From Thiocapsa rosea (GTDB taxonomy: Bacteria > Pseudomonadota > Gammaproteobacteria > Chromatiales > Chromatiaceae), in the NCBI RefSeq assembly GCF_003634315.1, contig NZ_RBXL01000001.1, positions 372,001-436,000 of the forward strand: 64,000 nt of DNA, written 5' to 3'. Below the pieces are notes generated by a model that saw nothing but the letters and a program-made list of their open reading frames with translations, was not told the origin of the DNA and searched no databases. Position 1 is the first letter of the stretch. Each line of letters opens with the position of its first letter. Shown piece after piece: positions 52,569 through 61,891 of the stretch. The position numbers and the translations under genes are program-made.

Positions 52569-53729
52569 ATGCCTTGCAACGATAGAAAACCAGACGAGCC
52601 ATCGCCGGGGCCTTCGGATATGAAGAAGAAGGATGTCGCCTTGCCTGACCCCATCGAGCTGCGGGGATTCAATCGAACCCTGGCGGAGATCGAGTGGCTC
52701 TTGTTGGTGCTCGTGCTGGTCTATCTGGTGCTGCCGGACGAACCCGTCGAGCAAACCTTGGGCATCGCCGCCGCGATCGCGGTCTTCGCCGTCTTCATCC
52801 TGGGCTTTCGTTACCTGAACCTGTTCACACTACCGGCACGCTGGAAGCTCACGATCGAAACCTGGGCCATGTTGGCCTTCACGGCCTTCGTGGTTTGGCA
52901 CACGGGCAAGGTCGACAGCCCGCTGATCAGCCTCTTCCTGCTGGTCATCGTCTTCAGCGCCCTCACGCTCGGCAAGCTGATTACACTCCTCGAGGTGGCC
53001 CTCATCGCCAGCTTCTATCTCTTCGCCGCTTACACGGCCGCGGGAACCGAGCTCTTCGCCTATTCGACCTTCAGCCGCCTGATGCTGCTGTTTGCGCCCG
53101 TCGCCTTGGTCGCCTATGTCACCTCGCTGATCGCCTCGGACATGAGTTTTTCGCGCACCTTCGTGCAGCGCCTCTCGGAGACCGACGAACTCACCGGGCT
53201 GCCGAACATGCGCGCCTTCTCGGTCGCCCTCGCGCGCCATAAGCAGGCCGCCGTTCTGCGCGACCGCCCCTTCGGCGTCATGATGGTGGACGCGGATAAC
53301 CTCAAAGAGGTTAACGACCGCTATGGCCACAGCGTCGGCAACCAGGTCATCCGCGCCGTCGCCGAGGGGATCCGTCGGAGCATCCGCAGCGCGGATCTGG
53401 TCGCGCGCTACGGCGGCGACGAGTTCATCCTGCTCCTTCCGGATACCACGGAGCAGGCAGCGCACGAGGCCGGCGAGCGGATACGCATGATGGTCGCCAG
53501 CACCCTGATCGACACCGGAAAGGACGCGGTGACCACAACCGTGAGCATCGGCTATGCCACCTATCCGAGCATGGCCACGGAGGTCGACGACCTCATGGTG
53601 CGCGCCGACGAGGCGCTCTATGCGAGCAAACGCGCCGGACGCAACCGCATCTTCGCCTTCAGCGAGATCGCCGAGATGGCCCGTGCCCCGCATGACGATC
53701 CGGATACCCGTCGAGAGCCTTTCGGCTAA
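52569..53729 (+). CDS. Membrane-bound diguanylate cyclase (GGDEF)
   Basis: Up to 386 residues; ATG 52620 is an alternative. Six hydrophobic segments (residues ~40-200) are followed by a GGDEF domain: DELTGLPNMRAF, VMMVDADNLKEVNDRYGHSVG, and the active site RYGGDEF. The RSAD sequence nine residues before GGDEF fits the inhibitory I-site, suggesting feedback control by c-di-GMP. No EAL domain. The TAA stop lies within repeat E12. Confidence 0.92.
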   Translation: MPCNDRKPDEPSPGPSDMKKKDVALPDPIELRGFNRTLAEIEWLLLVLVLVYLVLPDEPVEQTLGIAAAIAVFAVFILGFRYLNLFTLPARWKLTIETWAMLAFTAFVVWHTGKVDSPLISLFLLVIVFSALTLGKLITLLEVALIASFYLFAAYTAAGTELFAYSTFSRLMLLFAPVALVAYVTSLIASDMSFSRTFVQRLSETDELTGLPNMRAFSVALARHKQAAVLRDRPFGVMMVDADNLKEVNDRYGHSVGNQVIRAVAEGIRRSIRSADLVARYGGDEFILLLPDTTEQAAHEAGERIRMMVASTLIDTGKDAVTTTVSIGYATYPSMATEVDDLMVRADEALYASKRAGRNRIFAFSEIAEMARAPHDDPDTRREPFG

Positions 53730-53812
53730 ACCGCGCCGACTCCATCCGCCGTCAAGTCGGCCGGGGCCGATCCCATCCAAGAACATCACATCACGCGCTG
53801 AGCGCGGTTTAA
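53726..53812 (+). repeat. TIR element E12 (GCC type)
   Basis: 87 bp, ends CTAAACCGCGCC and AGCGCGGTTTAA. Core GCCGGGGCCGATCCCATCC as in E5/E9. It joins two genes: the left end holds the GGDEF stop codon and the right end lies six bases before the uvrA ATG, where no Shine-Dalgarno is visible. Confidence 0.88.
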
Positions 53813-53818
53813 ACGCCA

Positions 53819-56800
53819 ATGCCAGAACCAAGTCTGCGACGGGATCTGATCCGTCTGCGCGGGGTGCGCCAGAACAACCTCAAGGACATCGATCTCGACC
53901 TGCCGCTCAACGCGCTGATCGTCGTGACCGGGGTCTCGGGCTCGGGCAAGTCCTCGCTCGCCTTCGACACACTCTATGCCGAGGGCCAGCGGCGCTATGT
54001 CGAGACCTTCTCGCCCTATGCGCGTCAGTTCCTCGATCGGATGGATCGACCCGCCGCCGACCGCATCGAGGGCATTCCGCCCGCGATCGCCATCGACCAG
54101 ACCAATCCGGTGCGCACCTCGCGCTCGACCGTCGGCACCATGACGGAGCTGAACGATCACCTGAAGCTCCTCTTTGCGCGCACTGCCCGGCTGTTCTGCC
54201 GCGGGTGCGGTCGCGAGGTTCGGCGCGATACGCCCGAGGGGATTTGGGAGTATCTGGTCGGACTCCCCGAGGCCGCTGACCGAAATGTCTCGATCGCCTT
54301 CGGCGTGCCGGTGCCCGCGTCCCTGGATGTCGAGGCAGTCAAAACACTGCTCGCCCAGCAGGGCTATGTTCGGATCCTATCCGAGGACGCGACCGCCATC
54401 GAGGTGATTCAAGACCGCCTGCGTCTGACCGCCGAGCACCGCGGTCGCGCCATCGAGGCGCTGGAGACCGCGCTGGCCCGCGGTCACGGACGCATTCGGG
54501 TCTACCCGCTCGACGCCGATCGCCAACCCGGCCCGCCCTGGCGCTTCTCGGCCGATCTGCACTGCGCCGACTGCGACATCGCCTATGCGGATCCGACACC
54601 GAGCCGCTTCTCCTTCAACTCGCCCGTCGGCGCCTGTCCGACCTGTCGGGGTTTCGGACGCACCATCGGGATCGACTGGTCGCTCGTCGTCCCGGACCCG
54701 TCCAAATCGCTGCTCGAAGGCGCGATCAAACCCATCCAGTCCGACAGCTATTCCGAGATCCAGGAAGACCTGATGGGCTTCGCGCACCGCCGCGGCATCC
54801 CGACCGATCTGCCCTGGCGCGACCTCACCGATGCCGACCGCGCCTGGATCATCGAGGGCGACGGCGAGTGGGAGGCCGGCGTCTGGTACGGGTTGCGCCG
54901 CTTCTTCGCCTGGCTCGAAGGGCGCAGCTACAAGATGCATGTGCGCGTGCTGCTCTCGCGCTACCGCGCCTACGATGTCTGCACCGCCTGCGACGGGGCC
55001 AGACTCACCGACGAGGCGCTGGACTGGCGGGTCGGGGACAAGGCGCTCGCCGATCAGGCGCTCATGCATCAAGCCCCGGCGCCCGAGCGCCGCTTCCGGC
55101 ACGGACGCATCGGCATGGACAAGGCGACCTGGCAGGCACTCCCCGGTCTGTGCATCCACGACCTGATGCGTCTGCCCTTGAGCGCCTGTCGCGACTTCTG
55201 CGACGCGCTGCCGCTGGACCCGGCGTTGGATCTGCTGATCGACGGCATCCGCTCGCGCCTGCGCTATCTCTGCGAGGTCGGACTCGGCTATCTGACCCTG
55301 GACCGCCAATCGCGCACCCTCTCGGGCGGCGAGGTGCAACGCATCAACCTGACCACGGCGCTCGGCAGCACACTGGTCAACGCGCTGTTCGTCTTGGACG
55401 AGCCCAGCATCGGTCTGCACCCGCGCGACATGGACCGGATCGTGGCCATCCTTCGGCGCCTGCGCGACCAGGGCAACTCGCTGGTGGTCGTCGAGCACGA
55501 CCCGCAGGTGATGTGGGCCGCCGACCGGATCATCGACATCGGCCCCGGACCCGGCGAGCAAGGCGGGCGCATCCTCTTCGAGGGGCCGCCGAAGGACCTG
55601 ATCCGCACGGCCGGATCACTCACCGGCGACTATCTGGCGGGTCGGCGACAGGTCGCCGCCGGCCACCCGGCCAATCCGCCGGCGTCCGACGGACCGCGGA
55701 TCCACATCCGCGGCGCCCGCGCCCACAACCTCAAAGGGATCGATGTCGAGATCCCGCTGCACCGCCTGACGGTGATCACGGGCGTCTCGGGATCCGGCAA
55801 GTCGACCCTGGTGCAGGAGGTCATCTACAACGCACTCTGCCAGCTCAAAGGCCATCCCGACGAGCCGCCGGGCGAGCACGCCGGGATCGACGGAGACAGC
55901 CTGATCGCCGATGTCGTGCTGCTCGATCAATCCAGCATCGGGCGGACCTCGCGCTCGAACCCGGCGAGCTATGTCGGCGCGCTCGACGTGCTGCGCAAAC
56001 GCTTCGCCGCCCTGCCGCTGGCAAAGGAGCGCGGCTACACCGCCGGCACCTTCAGCTTCAACAGCGGCACCGGACGCTGTCCGACCTGCGGCGGCAACGG
56101 CTACGAGCATCTGGAGATGCAGTTCCTCGCCGATGTCTATCTGCGCTGTCCGGACTGCAACGGCCGGCGCTATCGCGCGCCGGTGCTGGAGGTCGAGATC
56201 GGCGCCCGGCCCGGCGAGCCCGGACGCTCGATCGCCGACGTGCTGGAGATGACGGCGACCGAGGCACTTGTCTGCTTCGCCGAGGACGCCGATCTGAAAC
56301 GGGCGCTGGAGCCCTTGCTCGCGGTCGGGCTCGGCTATCTGCGGCTCGGCCAGCCGGTTCCCACACTCTCGGGCGGCGAGGCCCAGCGGCTCAAGCTCGC
56401 CGGTCATCTCGCCAAATCAGGCCGGGGCAAGGCGCGCGACGGCGGTCTGCTCTTCCTGCTCGACGAGCCGACGACAGGGCTGCACTTCGCCGATGTCGCG
56501 GTCCTGCTGAACGCCTTCCGGCGCCTGCTCGACAAGGGGCATTCGCTCCTCGTCATCGAGCACAATCTCGACCTGATCGGCGCGGCGGATTGGCTGATCG
56601 ACCTGGGACCCGAAGGCGGCGAGGCGGGCGGCGAGCTGGTCTGCTGCGGCACGCCCGAGCAGGTCGCGGCACATGCGACGAGACATACGGGGCGGGCCTT
56701 GGCCGAGCATCTGCGGATCCTAAACGCCCAGATGGTTTTTGCCACGGAAACACACGGAAAGACACGGAACGAAGAAGCATTTTCGGGAGGATCCTCTCAA

Positions 56801-59461
56801 CTGGCCTGGTCGGTGGAAGACAGTCCTTTTCCGTGTCTTCCGTGTCCTTCCGTGGCAACAGATTTGCCGCCTGCCGCCCCGATCCAGGCGGGGATCCAGA
56901 TCATCCACGCCCGCGAGCACAACCTCAAGGATCTGTCCCTCACGATCGCGCGCGACAGCTTCACCGTCATCACCGGCGTCTCGGGCAGCGGCAAGAGCAC
57001 GCTCGCCTTCGACATCCTTTTTGCCGAGGGCCAGCGTCGGTTCTTGGAGTCGCTGAACGCCTACGCCCGCCAGTTCGTCCAGCCCGCCGCGCGGCCGGAT
57101 GTCGATGCCGTGCTCGGCATCCCACCCACCGTCGCCATCGAGCAGCGCACCAGTCGCGGCGGCGCCAAGAGCACGGTCGGCACACTCACCGAGATCCACC
57201 ACTATCTGCGTCTGCTCTACGTCCGGCTCGGGATCCAGACCTGCCCGACCTGCGCCGTGCCGATCGAGCCGATGAGCCGAGACGCCATCCTAGAGCGGAT
57301 CGGGCGCGATCACCGGGACAAAACCGTCGCACTCATGGCGCCGTTGGTGATCGCGCGCAAGGGTATCTACAAAGAGTTGGCCGACTGGGCCGTCCGGCAT
57401 GGCTGGTTCGTCCTGCGGGTCGACGACGAACCGGTCGAGACTCGCGACTGGCCGCGGCTCGACCGCTATCGCGAGCACAGCATCGACCTGCCGGTCGGGG
57501 AGGTCGCGATCCGACCCGATCAGGAGAACGCGCTGCTCACACTCCTGGACCAGGCCCTGGATCTCGGCAAGGGCGCGATCCGCGTCGTGGATGTCGTCGA
57601 CGGGACCTGGGGCACCGAGACGCCCTACTCGACCCGACGCGCCTGCCCGAGCTGCGGGATTGCACTGCCCGAGCCCGACCCGCGGCTCTTCAGCTTCAAC
57701 TCGAAGCAGGGCTGGTGCGGGGACTGCTTCGGCACCGGACTGGAGCTTCGCGACTTCGACGGGGAGCAGTCGGGCGAAGAGGATCAATGGCAGGAGGCCG
57801 ACGCGGTCGAGTCTCAGCCCTGCCCGAGCTGTCGCGGCGCACGTCTCAACCCGCAGGCGCTCGCGGTGCGCTTTCGCGAGCGCTCCATCGCGGATCTCTC
57901 GGCTTTGACCGTGGAGCAGGCGGGGGCCTTCGTCGCCGGCCTGCACCTGGACACGCGCGAGACCGCCATCGCCCACGACCTGCTTGCCGAGGTGCGCGAG
58001 CGCCTCGCCTTTCTCGCCGAGGTCGGGCTCGGCTATCTGACCCTGGATCGGGCCGCGCCCACGCTCTCCGGCGGCGAGGCCCAGCGCATCCGGCTCGCCG
58101 CCCAGCTCGGCTCCAACCTGCGCGGTGTCTGCTACATCCTCGATGAGCCGACCATCGGCCTGCATCCGCGCGACAACCGCTTGCTCCTGAACGGACTCGA
58201 CCGGCTCCAGGCCAAGGGCAACACCATCCTGGTCGTCGAGCACGACGAGGAGACCATCCGTCGCGCCGACGAGGTCATCGACCTGGGACCGGGCGCCGGC
58301 TCGCGTGGCGGCGAGATCATCGCCCGCGGCACCGCGCTGGAGCTGATGCAGGATCCGGCCTCCGTCACCGGGCGCTGTCTCGCCCGCGCGCGGGGACGTT
58401 CGCGGCCGGTCCGCGCGACCGGCAAGGGCGACGACGGGCTCCTGATCTCGGGTGCACGCCGGCACAACCTTCAGGACATTGATGTCCGCGTCCCGCTCGC
58501 CCGGCTGGTCTGCATCACCGGCGTCTCGGGATCGGGCAAGTCGACACTGGTGCGCGAGGTCCTGGTCAAGAGCCTGCGCAACCTGCTCACGCAGGAGGGC
58601 AAGACAGGCTCGCGACCCGTCAAAGGCACCCTGATCGGTTGCAAACGCCTGGCCGGATGGCAGGGCCTCGCGCGCGTCCTGGAGGTCGACCAGACGCCGA
58701 TCGGCAAGACACCGCGCTCCTGCCCGGCCACCTATGTCGGCTTCTGGGACCCGATCCGCCGCCTCTTCGCCGCCACCTCGGAGGCCCGCATCCTCGGCTG
58801 GGGACCGGCACGCTTCTCCTTCAACACCAGCGGCGGGCGCTGCAGCGCCTGCGAGGGACAGGGGGTGCAAAAGCTGGAGATGAGCTTCCTGCCGGATGTC
58901 CGCATGACCTGCGAGGTCTGCGGCGGCAGCCGTTTCGATCGCGAGACCCGCGAGGTGCGCTACCAGGGATTCGACATCGGTCAGGTCCTGCGCTTGAGCG
59001 TCGACGAGGCGGTGGATGTCTTTCGCGCACACCGCGCCATTCACCACCCGCTCGCCCTGCTCCGGGATGTCGGACTCGGCTATTTGCAGCTCGGTCAGCC
59101 CAGCCCCACACTCTCGGGCGGCGAGGCCCAGCGCATCAAGCTGGTCACCGAGCTGACCAAGGCCCGATCGACGACGAATCAAGGTGCAGCCCGCCCGACG
59201 CTCTATGTCCTCGACGAGCCGACCGTCGGCCTGCACATGGCAGACGTCGAACGCCTACTCAACGTCCTGCATCGACTTGTCGACGCCGGTCACTCGGTCC
59301 TGGTCATCGAGCACAACGTCGATCTTATGACCGAAGCAGATTGGATCATCGACCTAGGCCCGGAAGCAGGCGACGCAGGCGGTCGGGTCGTCGCCGAAGG
59401 CACGCCGGAAACAGTCGCGAAGGCCGGCGACTTCCCGACCGCCCAAGCACTCCGGCGCTGA
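53819..59461 (+). CDS. uvrA: Double-length UvrA: two fused excinuclease ABC subunit A units
   Basis: 1880 residues, twice the usual ~940. Unit 1 (~1-970) has NBD1 Walker [24 protein letters not shown] signature [15 protein letters not shown]2 Walker [15 protein letters not shown] and zinc-finger CPTCGGNG...CPDC. Unit 2 (~1018-1880) repeats the plan with [32 protein letters not shown], a second [22 protein letters not shown]...CEVC and [12 protein letters not shown]. All four ATPase sites look intact. UvrA finds DNA damage as a dimer; this fusion could be a covalent dimer. The linker (~974-1014) is encoded by a palindromic repeat. The usual uvrA is not in the window. Confidence 0.93.
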   Translation: MPEPSLRRDLIRLRGVRQNNLKDIDLDLPLNALIVVTGVSGSGKSSLAFDTLYAEGQRRYVETFSPYARQFLDRMDRPAADRIEGIPPAIAIDQTNPVRTSRSTVGTMTELNDHLKLLFARTARLFCRGCGREVRRDTPEGIWEYLVGLPEAADRNVSIAFGVPVPASLDVEAVKTLLAQQGYVRILSEDATAIEVIQDRLRLTAEHRGRAIEALETALARGHGRIRVYPLDADRQPGPPWRFSADLHCADCDIAYADPTPSRFSFNSPVGACPTCRGFGRTIGIDWSLVVPDPSKSLLEGAIKPIQSDSYSEIQEDLMGFAHRRGIPTDLPWRDLTDADRAWIIEGDGEWEAGVWYGLRRFFAWLEGRSYKMHVRVLLSRYRAYDVCTACDGARLTDEALDWRVGDKALADQALMHQAPAPERRFRHGRIGMDKATWQALPGLCIHDLMRLPLSACRDFCDALPLDPALDLLIDGIRSRLRYLCEVGLGYLTLDRQSRTLSGGEVQRINLTTALGSTLVNALFVLDEPSIGLHPRDMDRIVAILRRLRDQGNSLVVVEHDPQVMWAADRIIDIGPGPGEQGGRILFEGPPKDLIRTAGSLTGDYLAGRRQVAAGHPANPPASDGPRIHIRGARAHNLKGIDVEIPLHRLTVITGVSGSGKSTLVQEVIYNALCQLKGHPDEPPGEHAGIDGDSLIADVVLLDQSSIGRTSRSNPASYVGALDVLRKRFAALPLAKERGYTAGTFSFNSGTGRCPTCGGNGYEHLEMQFLADVYLRCPDCNGRRYRAPVLEVEIGARPGEPGRSIADVLEMTATEALVCFAEDADLKRALEPLLAVGLGYLRLGQPVPTLSGGEAQRLKLAGHLAKSGRGKARDGGLLFLLDEPTTGLHFADVAVLLNAFRRLLDKGHSLLVIEHNLDLIGAADWLIDLGPEGGEAGGELVCCGTPEQVAAHATRHTGRALAEHLRILNAQMVFATETHGKTRNEEAFSGGSSQLAWSVEDSPFPCLPCPSVATDLPPAAPIQAGIQIIHAREHNLKDLSLTIARDSFTVITGVSGSGKSTLAFDILFAEGQRRFLESLNAYARQFVQPAARPDVDAVLGIPPTVAIEQRTSRGGAKSTVGTLTEIHHYLRLLYVRLGIQTCPTCAVPIEPMSRDAILERIGRDHRDKTVALMAPLVIARKGIYKELADWAVRHGWFVLRVDDEPVETRDWPRLDRYREHSIDLPVGEVAIRPDQENALLTLLDQALDLGKGAIRVVDVVDGTWGTETPYSTRRACPSCGIALPEPDPRLFSFNSKQGWCGDCFGTGLELRDFDGEQSGEEDQWQEADAVESQPCPSCRGARLNPQALAVRFRERSIADLSALTVEQAGAFVAGLHLDTRETAIAHDLLAEVRERLAFLAEVGLGYLTLDRAAPTLSGGEAQRIRLAAQLGSNLRGVCYILDEPTIGLHPRDNRLLLNGLDRLQAKGNTILVVEHDEETIRRADEVIDLGPGAGSRGGEIIARGTALELMQDPASVTGRCLARARGRSRPVRATGKGDDGLLISGARRHNLQDIDVRVPLARLVCITGVSGSGKSTLVREVLVKSLRNLLTQEGKTGSRPVKGTLIGCKRLAGWQGLARVLEVDQTPIGKTPRSCPATYVGFWDPIRRLFAATSEARILGWGPARFSFNTSGGRCSACEGQGVQKLEMSFLPDVRMTCEVCGGSRFDRETREVRYQGFDIGQVLRLSVDEAVDVFRAHRAIHHPLALLRDVGLGYLQLGQPSPTLSGGEAQRIKLVTELTKARSTTNQGAARPTLYVLDEPTVGLHMADVERLLNVLHRLVDAGHSVLVIEHNVDLMTEADWIIDLGPEAGDAGGRVVAEGTPETVAKAGDFPTAQALRR
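56739..56859. repeat. Palindromic repeat inserted in frame in the UvrA linker
   Basis: Left arm TTGCCACGGAAACACACGGA (continuing GACACGGAA) and right arm ending TTCCGTGGCAA pair over about 30 bases with few mismatches. The 121 bp encode about 40 residues joining the two UvrA units without a stop. Similar CCACGGAA...TTCCGTGG palindromes are usually intergenic in proteobacteria. Confidence 0.8.
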
Positions 59462-59503
59462 TCGTCCGTCAGGCCCCAACGAACGATTCAAAAACAACCA
59501 AAA

Positions 59504-59618
59504 CGTAGGATGGGTAGAGCGCAGCGAAACCCATCTTTTCCACGCCGCGCCGCGCCGCCACTCGGATTGGGTGTCTGAGCGGGGAGGATGGGTTTCGCTG
59601 CGCTCTACCCATCCTACG
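59504..59618. repeat. Palindromic element with perfect 32-bp arms
   Basis: 59504-59535 and 59587-59618 are exact inverted repeats (CGTAGGATGGGTAGAGCGCA... and its complement) around a 51-bp GC-rich loop. The sequence type is a common dispersed repeat in gammaproteobacteria. It lies in the gap between uvrA and the curlin-repeat cluster (convergent genes) and may act as a terminator. Confidence 0.9.
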
Positions 59619-59629
59619 CGCAACACCAT

Positions 59630-60064
59630 TCAGCGCATCCGCTCAAGCATCCGCGTCTTGAATGCATCCTGAGTCGACACGGACGTCTCCCGCACCTCAT
59701 CGACACCTCGCCGGGTCGCGGGAAACCGAGAGCTGACGCCGTCCCGGCTCGAAGACCGCTCGAAGCGTTCCACCTGCGATGTCGCACGCGGTCCATCGGT
59801 GCCTGAGACCGCAGCCGCGCTATCGCGTTGAATGGTGACATCGGTGTTGCGGCCGTCCTGTGTGACGATCGTCTGCCCATCGCGATAACGTGTGACCCGC
59901 GACTCGACCGGACGGGTTCCACCGCTCTGTTGGATCACCGCCGTCGACCCGCCGGATGTGTGGGTCTGCGCAACGGCACATCCCGTCACGACGCTCATCG
60001 ATAAAACAGCCAGGCCAAGCAACCCCGAGCCCATGCCTCTCGCACTGATTCGTTTGATCTTCAT
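59630..60064 (-). CDS. Lipoprotein with curlin-like Gln/Asn motifs, last gene of the curlin-repeat cluster
   Basis: 144 residues from ATG 60064 (GGGAG eight bases upstream). A lipoprotein signal ends in VVTGC. The mature part contains VIQQSGG, IVTQDGRNTDVTIQRD and similar Q-x-G/N strands like those of its neighbours, then an Arg/Ser-rich tail. It could anchor or nucleate fibres of the three upstream repeat proteins at the outer membrane, but this is inference. No CsgG/E/F similarity is seen. Confidence 0.65.
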   Translation of the reverse strand: MKIKRISARGMGSGLLGLAVLSMSVVTGCAVAQTHTSGGSTAVIQQSGGTRPVESRVTRYRDGQTIVTQDGRNTDVTIQRDSAAAVSGTDGPRATSQVERFERSSSRDGVSSRFPATRRGVDEVRETSVSTQDAFKTRMLERMR

Positions 60065-60171
60065 CGGTCTCTCCCACGGGCGTGTCAACCAGAAGGGACA
60101 GGCGCCAACCCGAAGCGCCGACCTCGGTCGTGTGCCCCGAGCGCCAGCGATCCGGCGCACCGCGTGTTGTG

Positions 60172-60483
60172 CTATCGCGCCCGCGCGGCGAGCGCCGAGC
60201 GTCCTTGACCCGGGTGTGTGCCATTGGCCTTCGCCCCGCCCGCTTGCCCCTTCCCGCTCCCTCGGTCGTTGCAGCCGCCCTGCCTGGTCGTGTTGATATT
60301 GACCTTGCCGTCTTGATAAGTGGCATTGTCGTTGATGTCTCCGCATTGGCGGGTGTGATTGATGTTGACCTTACCCGACTGAACGGACGTATTGGTATTG
60401 TCCTGCGCCAAGACCGGACCGCACAGGCAAGCCGACAGCATGACCGCGACAACGGAGATTGGTCTGGAGATTGAATTCGACAT
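60172..60483 (-). CDS. Secreted curlin-repeat protein 3
   Basis: 103 residues. Signal peptide to about residue 26, then four consecutive 11-residue units (30-73) of pattern x-N-x-T-x-Q-x-G-x-x-N: TNTSVQSGKVN, INHTRQCGDIN, DNATYQDGKVN and a decayed INTTRQGGCND. The C-terminus is Gly/Arg/Ala-rich. The pattern equals the half-repeat of CsgA/CsgB curlin, which forms stacked beta strands in amyloid fibres. AAGG lies about nine bases before the ATG. Confidence 0.8.
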   Translation of the reverse strand: MSNSISRPISVVAVMLSACLCGPVLAQDNTNTSVQSGKVNINHTRQCGDINDNATYQDGKVNINTTRQGGCNDRGSGKGQAGGAKANGTHPGQGRSALAARAR

Positions 60484-60588
60484 TCATTTGACCTTATTCG
60501 GTTGAAAAACAGGCTCGGCCGATTCACCGCAGCAAAGGTCGACCGCCATCCCGGCCGATGCGATTCCGCCAGTCGCATGATCCTCGGT

Positions 60589-60667
60589 GTAGGGTGGACG
60601 AGCGAGAGCGAAGTCCACCGAGCCCCGCGCCGACGCTGGCGGACTGCGCTACGCTTGTTCACCCTAC
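60589..60667. repeat. Imperfect palindromic element of the GTAGGGTGGA type
   Basis: GTAGGGTGGACGAGCGAGAG... pairs imperfectly with ...GCTTGTTCACCCTAC. It belongs to the same broad class as 59504-59618 and lies between curlin-repeat genes 2 and 3. Confidence 0.7.
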
Positions 60668-60734
60668 CGCTGCGATCATCGACGTGTCAGGGTTTATGAG
60701 CGACGCCTATCGCGAACAGCGACCACACCCAAGA

Positions 60735-61028
60735 CTAATCGCCATCCCCGGAAATCCGATATCGCGGATGTTGATATTGATACTGCCGAACCTTGTTGTT
60801 GTTCACATCACCGGTTTGGATCGTTGTCGTCCGATTCACTTTTCCGGCCTGCACCGTTCGACTAAAGTTCATCTCGCAATCCTGCTGAACATCCGATTGA
60901 TTGACACGGTCATTCTGGATATTGACGCTGTAACAGGGACCCTGCGTCCGGTCGCGCCCCGCATCGGCCTGCGCCAAGGGAACAAGCGAAAACAGTAGGA
61001 TACCAACCGACAAGATCGAGGTTTTCAT
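60735..61028 (-). CDS. Secreted curlin-repeat protein 2
   Basis: 97 residues. Signal peptide to about residue 22 (ends AQA). Five consecutive 11-residue units (33-87): YSVNIQNDRVN, QSDVQQDCEMN, FSRTVQAGKVN, RTTTIQTGDVN and NNKVRQYQYQH. The Gln at position 6 is kept in all five and the Asn at position 11 in four. Two Cys (one before unit 1, one in unit 2) could form a disulfide. Probably an amyloid-type fibre subunit or nucleator. Confidence 0.78.
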   Translation of the reverse strand: MKTSILSVGILLFSLVPLAQADAGRDRTQGPCYSVNIQNDRVNQSDVQQDCEMNFSRTVQAGKVNRTTTIQTGDVNNNKVRQYQYQHPRYRISGDGD

Positions 61029-61102
61029 ATGCTGACACCATTCGTTGAGTAGACCCGGCCGCCGACACCCGCGCCGGGGTGTCGGCTCGACAGCCCTTCA
61101 GA

Positions 61103-61414
61103 TTAACGATCGCGCTGCTTGGAACTGCGGTCGGACATAGGCCCTTGGCTGGTCTCGTTGTAATTGATCCTGCCGAACTGACCGGTCTGGTTCCAATTCT
61201 CGTTCCCGCGCTGCTTGGTACGGTTCGCGTTGTCGTTCCCTTCCTGATAGGTCGCGTTGTCGTTGTACGCACCACGCTGAGAGGTATCGTTGGTATTGAT
61301 GCGACCCTCCTGGATCGTGGTATTGAAGTTGGTCTGTGCGGATGCGACCCCGCCGAGCGTGACAAGGATGGCAGCAAGAGCGGCGGGAAGGAGCTTGGAG
61401 GTCGTGTTGGTCAT
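61103..61414 (-). CDS. Secreted curlin-repeat protein 1, the most regular
   Basis: 103 residues. Signal peptide ends VASA-Q at about 26. Six perfectly phased 11-residue units (30-95): FNTTIQEGRIN, TNDTSQRGAYN, DNATYQEGNDN, ANRTKQRGNEN, WNQTGQFGRIN and a final YNETSQGPMSD. Consensus x-N-x-T-x-Q-x-G-x-x-N, as in curlin half-repeats. A short charged tail ends the protein. First gene of the cluster; GAGG precedes the ATG. Likely the major fibre subunit. Confidence 0.82.
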   Translation of the reverse strand: MTNTTSKLLPAALAAILVTLGGVASAQTNFNTTIQEGRINTNDTSQRGAYNDNATYQEGNDNANRTKQRGNENWNQTGQFGRINYNETSQGPMSDRSSKQRDR

Positions 61415-61891
61415 TGGTTTAGCCTCTTCGGTTGATCAAGCATATCGGACGGGTTGAGTGGATTCGGCGAGATTCGGAACACTGTCGTATCTCCCGGCGA
61501 ATCGGCCCTGCCTTCACGTCAGGGGTTTATGGCGACGAGATCTGCTGTATCCCGTCGTTGGATGCAGAATACGTAAGACAGCCTGAACGAGACCTGAACG
61601 GAAAGAACGTGCGGCGTGAGTTTTTCGGTCGACGGCAAAACGAATAGGCGGAAGGGATCCAGTGCCTCAATGACAACCTTGTCATCTCGCCGTCAGCGTC
61701 CTGACTGGAGACATCGACCACCATGCACTCCGGTGGTCTCCCCCGCGGGCTACGCCTCTCGGAGACAACGGGGAGCGTGACGGTTCGGCAGTCACCTTGC
61801 AGACCCCCGACCCCGCCCCCCTCTATCGAGGGGAAGTGGCCGAAATGATTTGCTCGTCAGCATCGACTCGGGAGCCCATCGAGACAACGAC
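61415..61891. other. Divergent intergenic region, curlin-repeat cluster to efflux genes
   Basis: About 480 bp holding the promoters of both transcription units. One direct repeat (61583-61599) looks like an operator. No gene is supported; the short frames here lack ribosome-binding sites. Confidence 0.5.
61583..61599. promoter_or_regulatory. Direct repeat CTGAAC-N5-CTGAAC, possible response-regulator site
   Basis: Two identical hexamers 11 bases apart, one helical turn, as in OmpR/PmrA-type binding sites. It lies about 290 bases before the efflux genes and 170 bases before the curlin-repeat cluster. Which operon it serves is unknown. Confidence 0.35.

Noticed and set aside
54868-58146. 1092-codon Arg/Gly/Ala-rich frame
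   Set aside because: Out-of-frame reading of uvrA; protein is low-complexity and the uvrA frame is clearly real.
59354-59629. Short frame with the VGWVERSETH-type sequence
   Set aside because: It is translation of the palindromic repeat at 59504-59618, a well-known source of false proteins.
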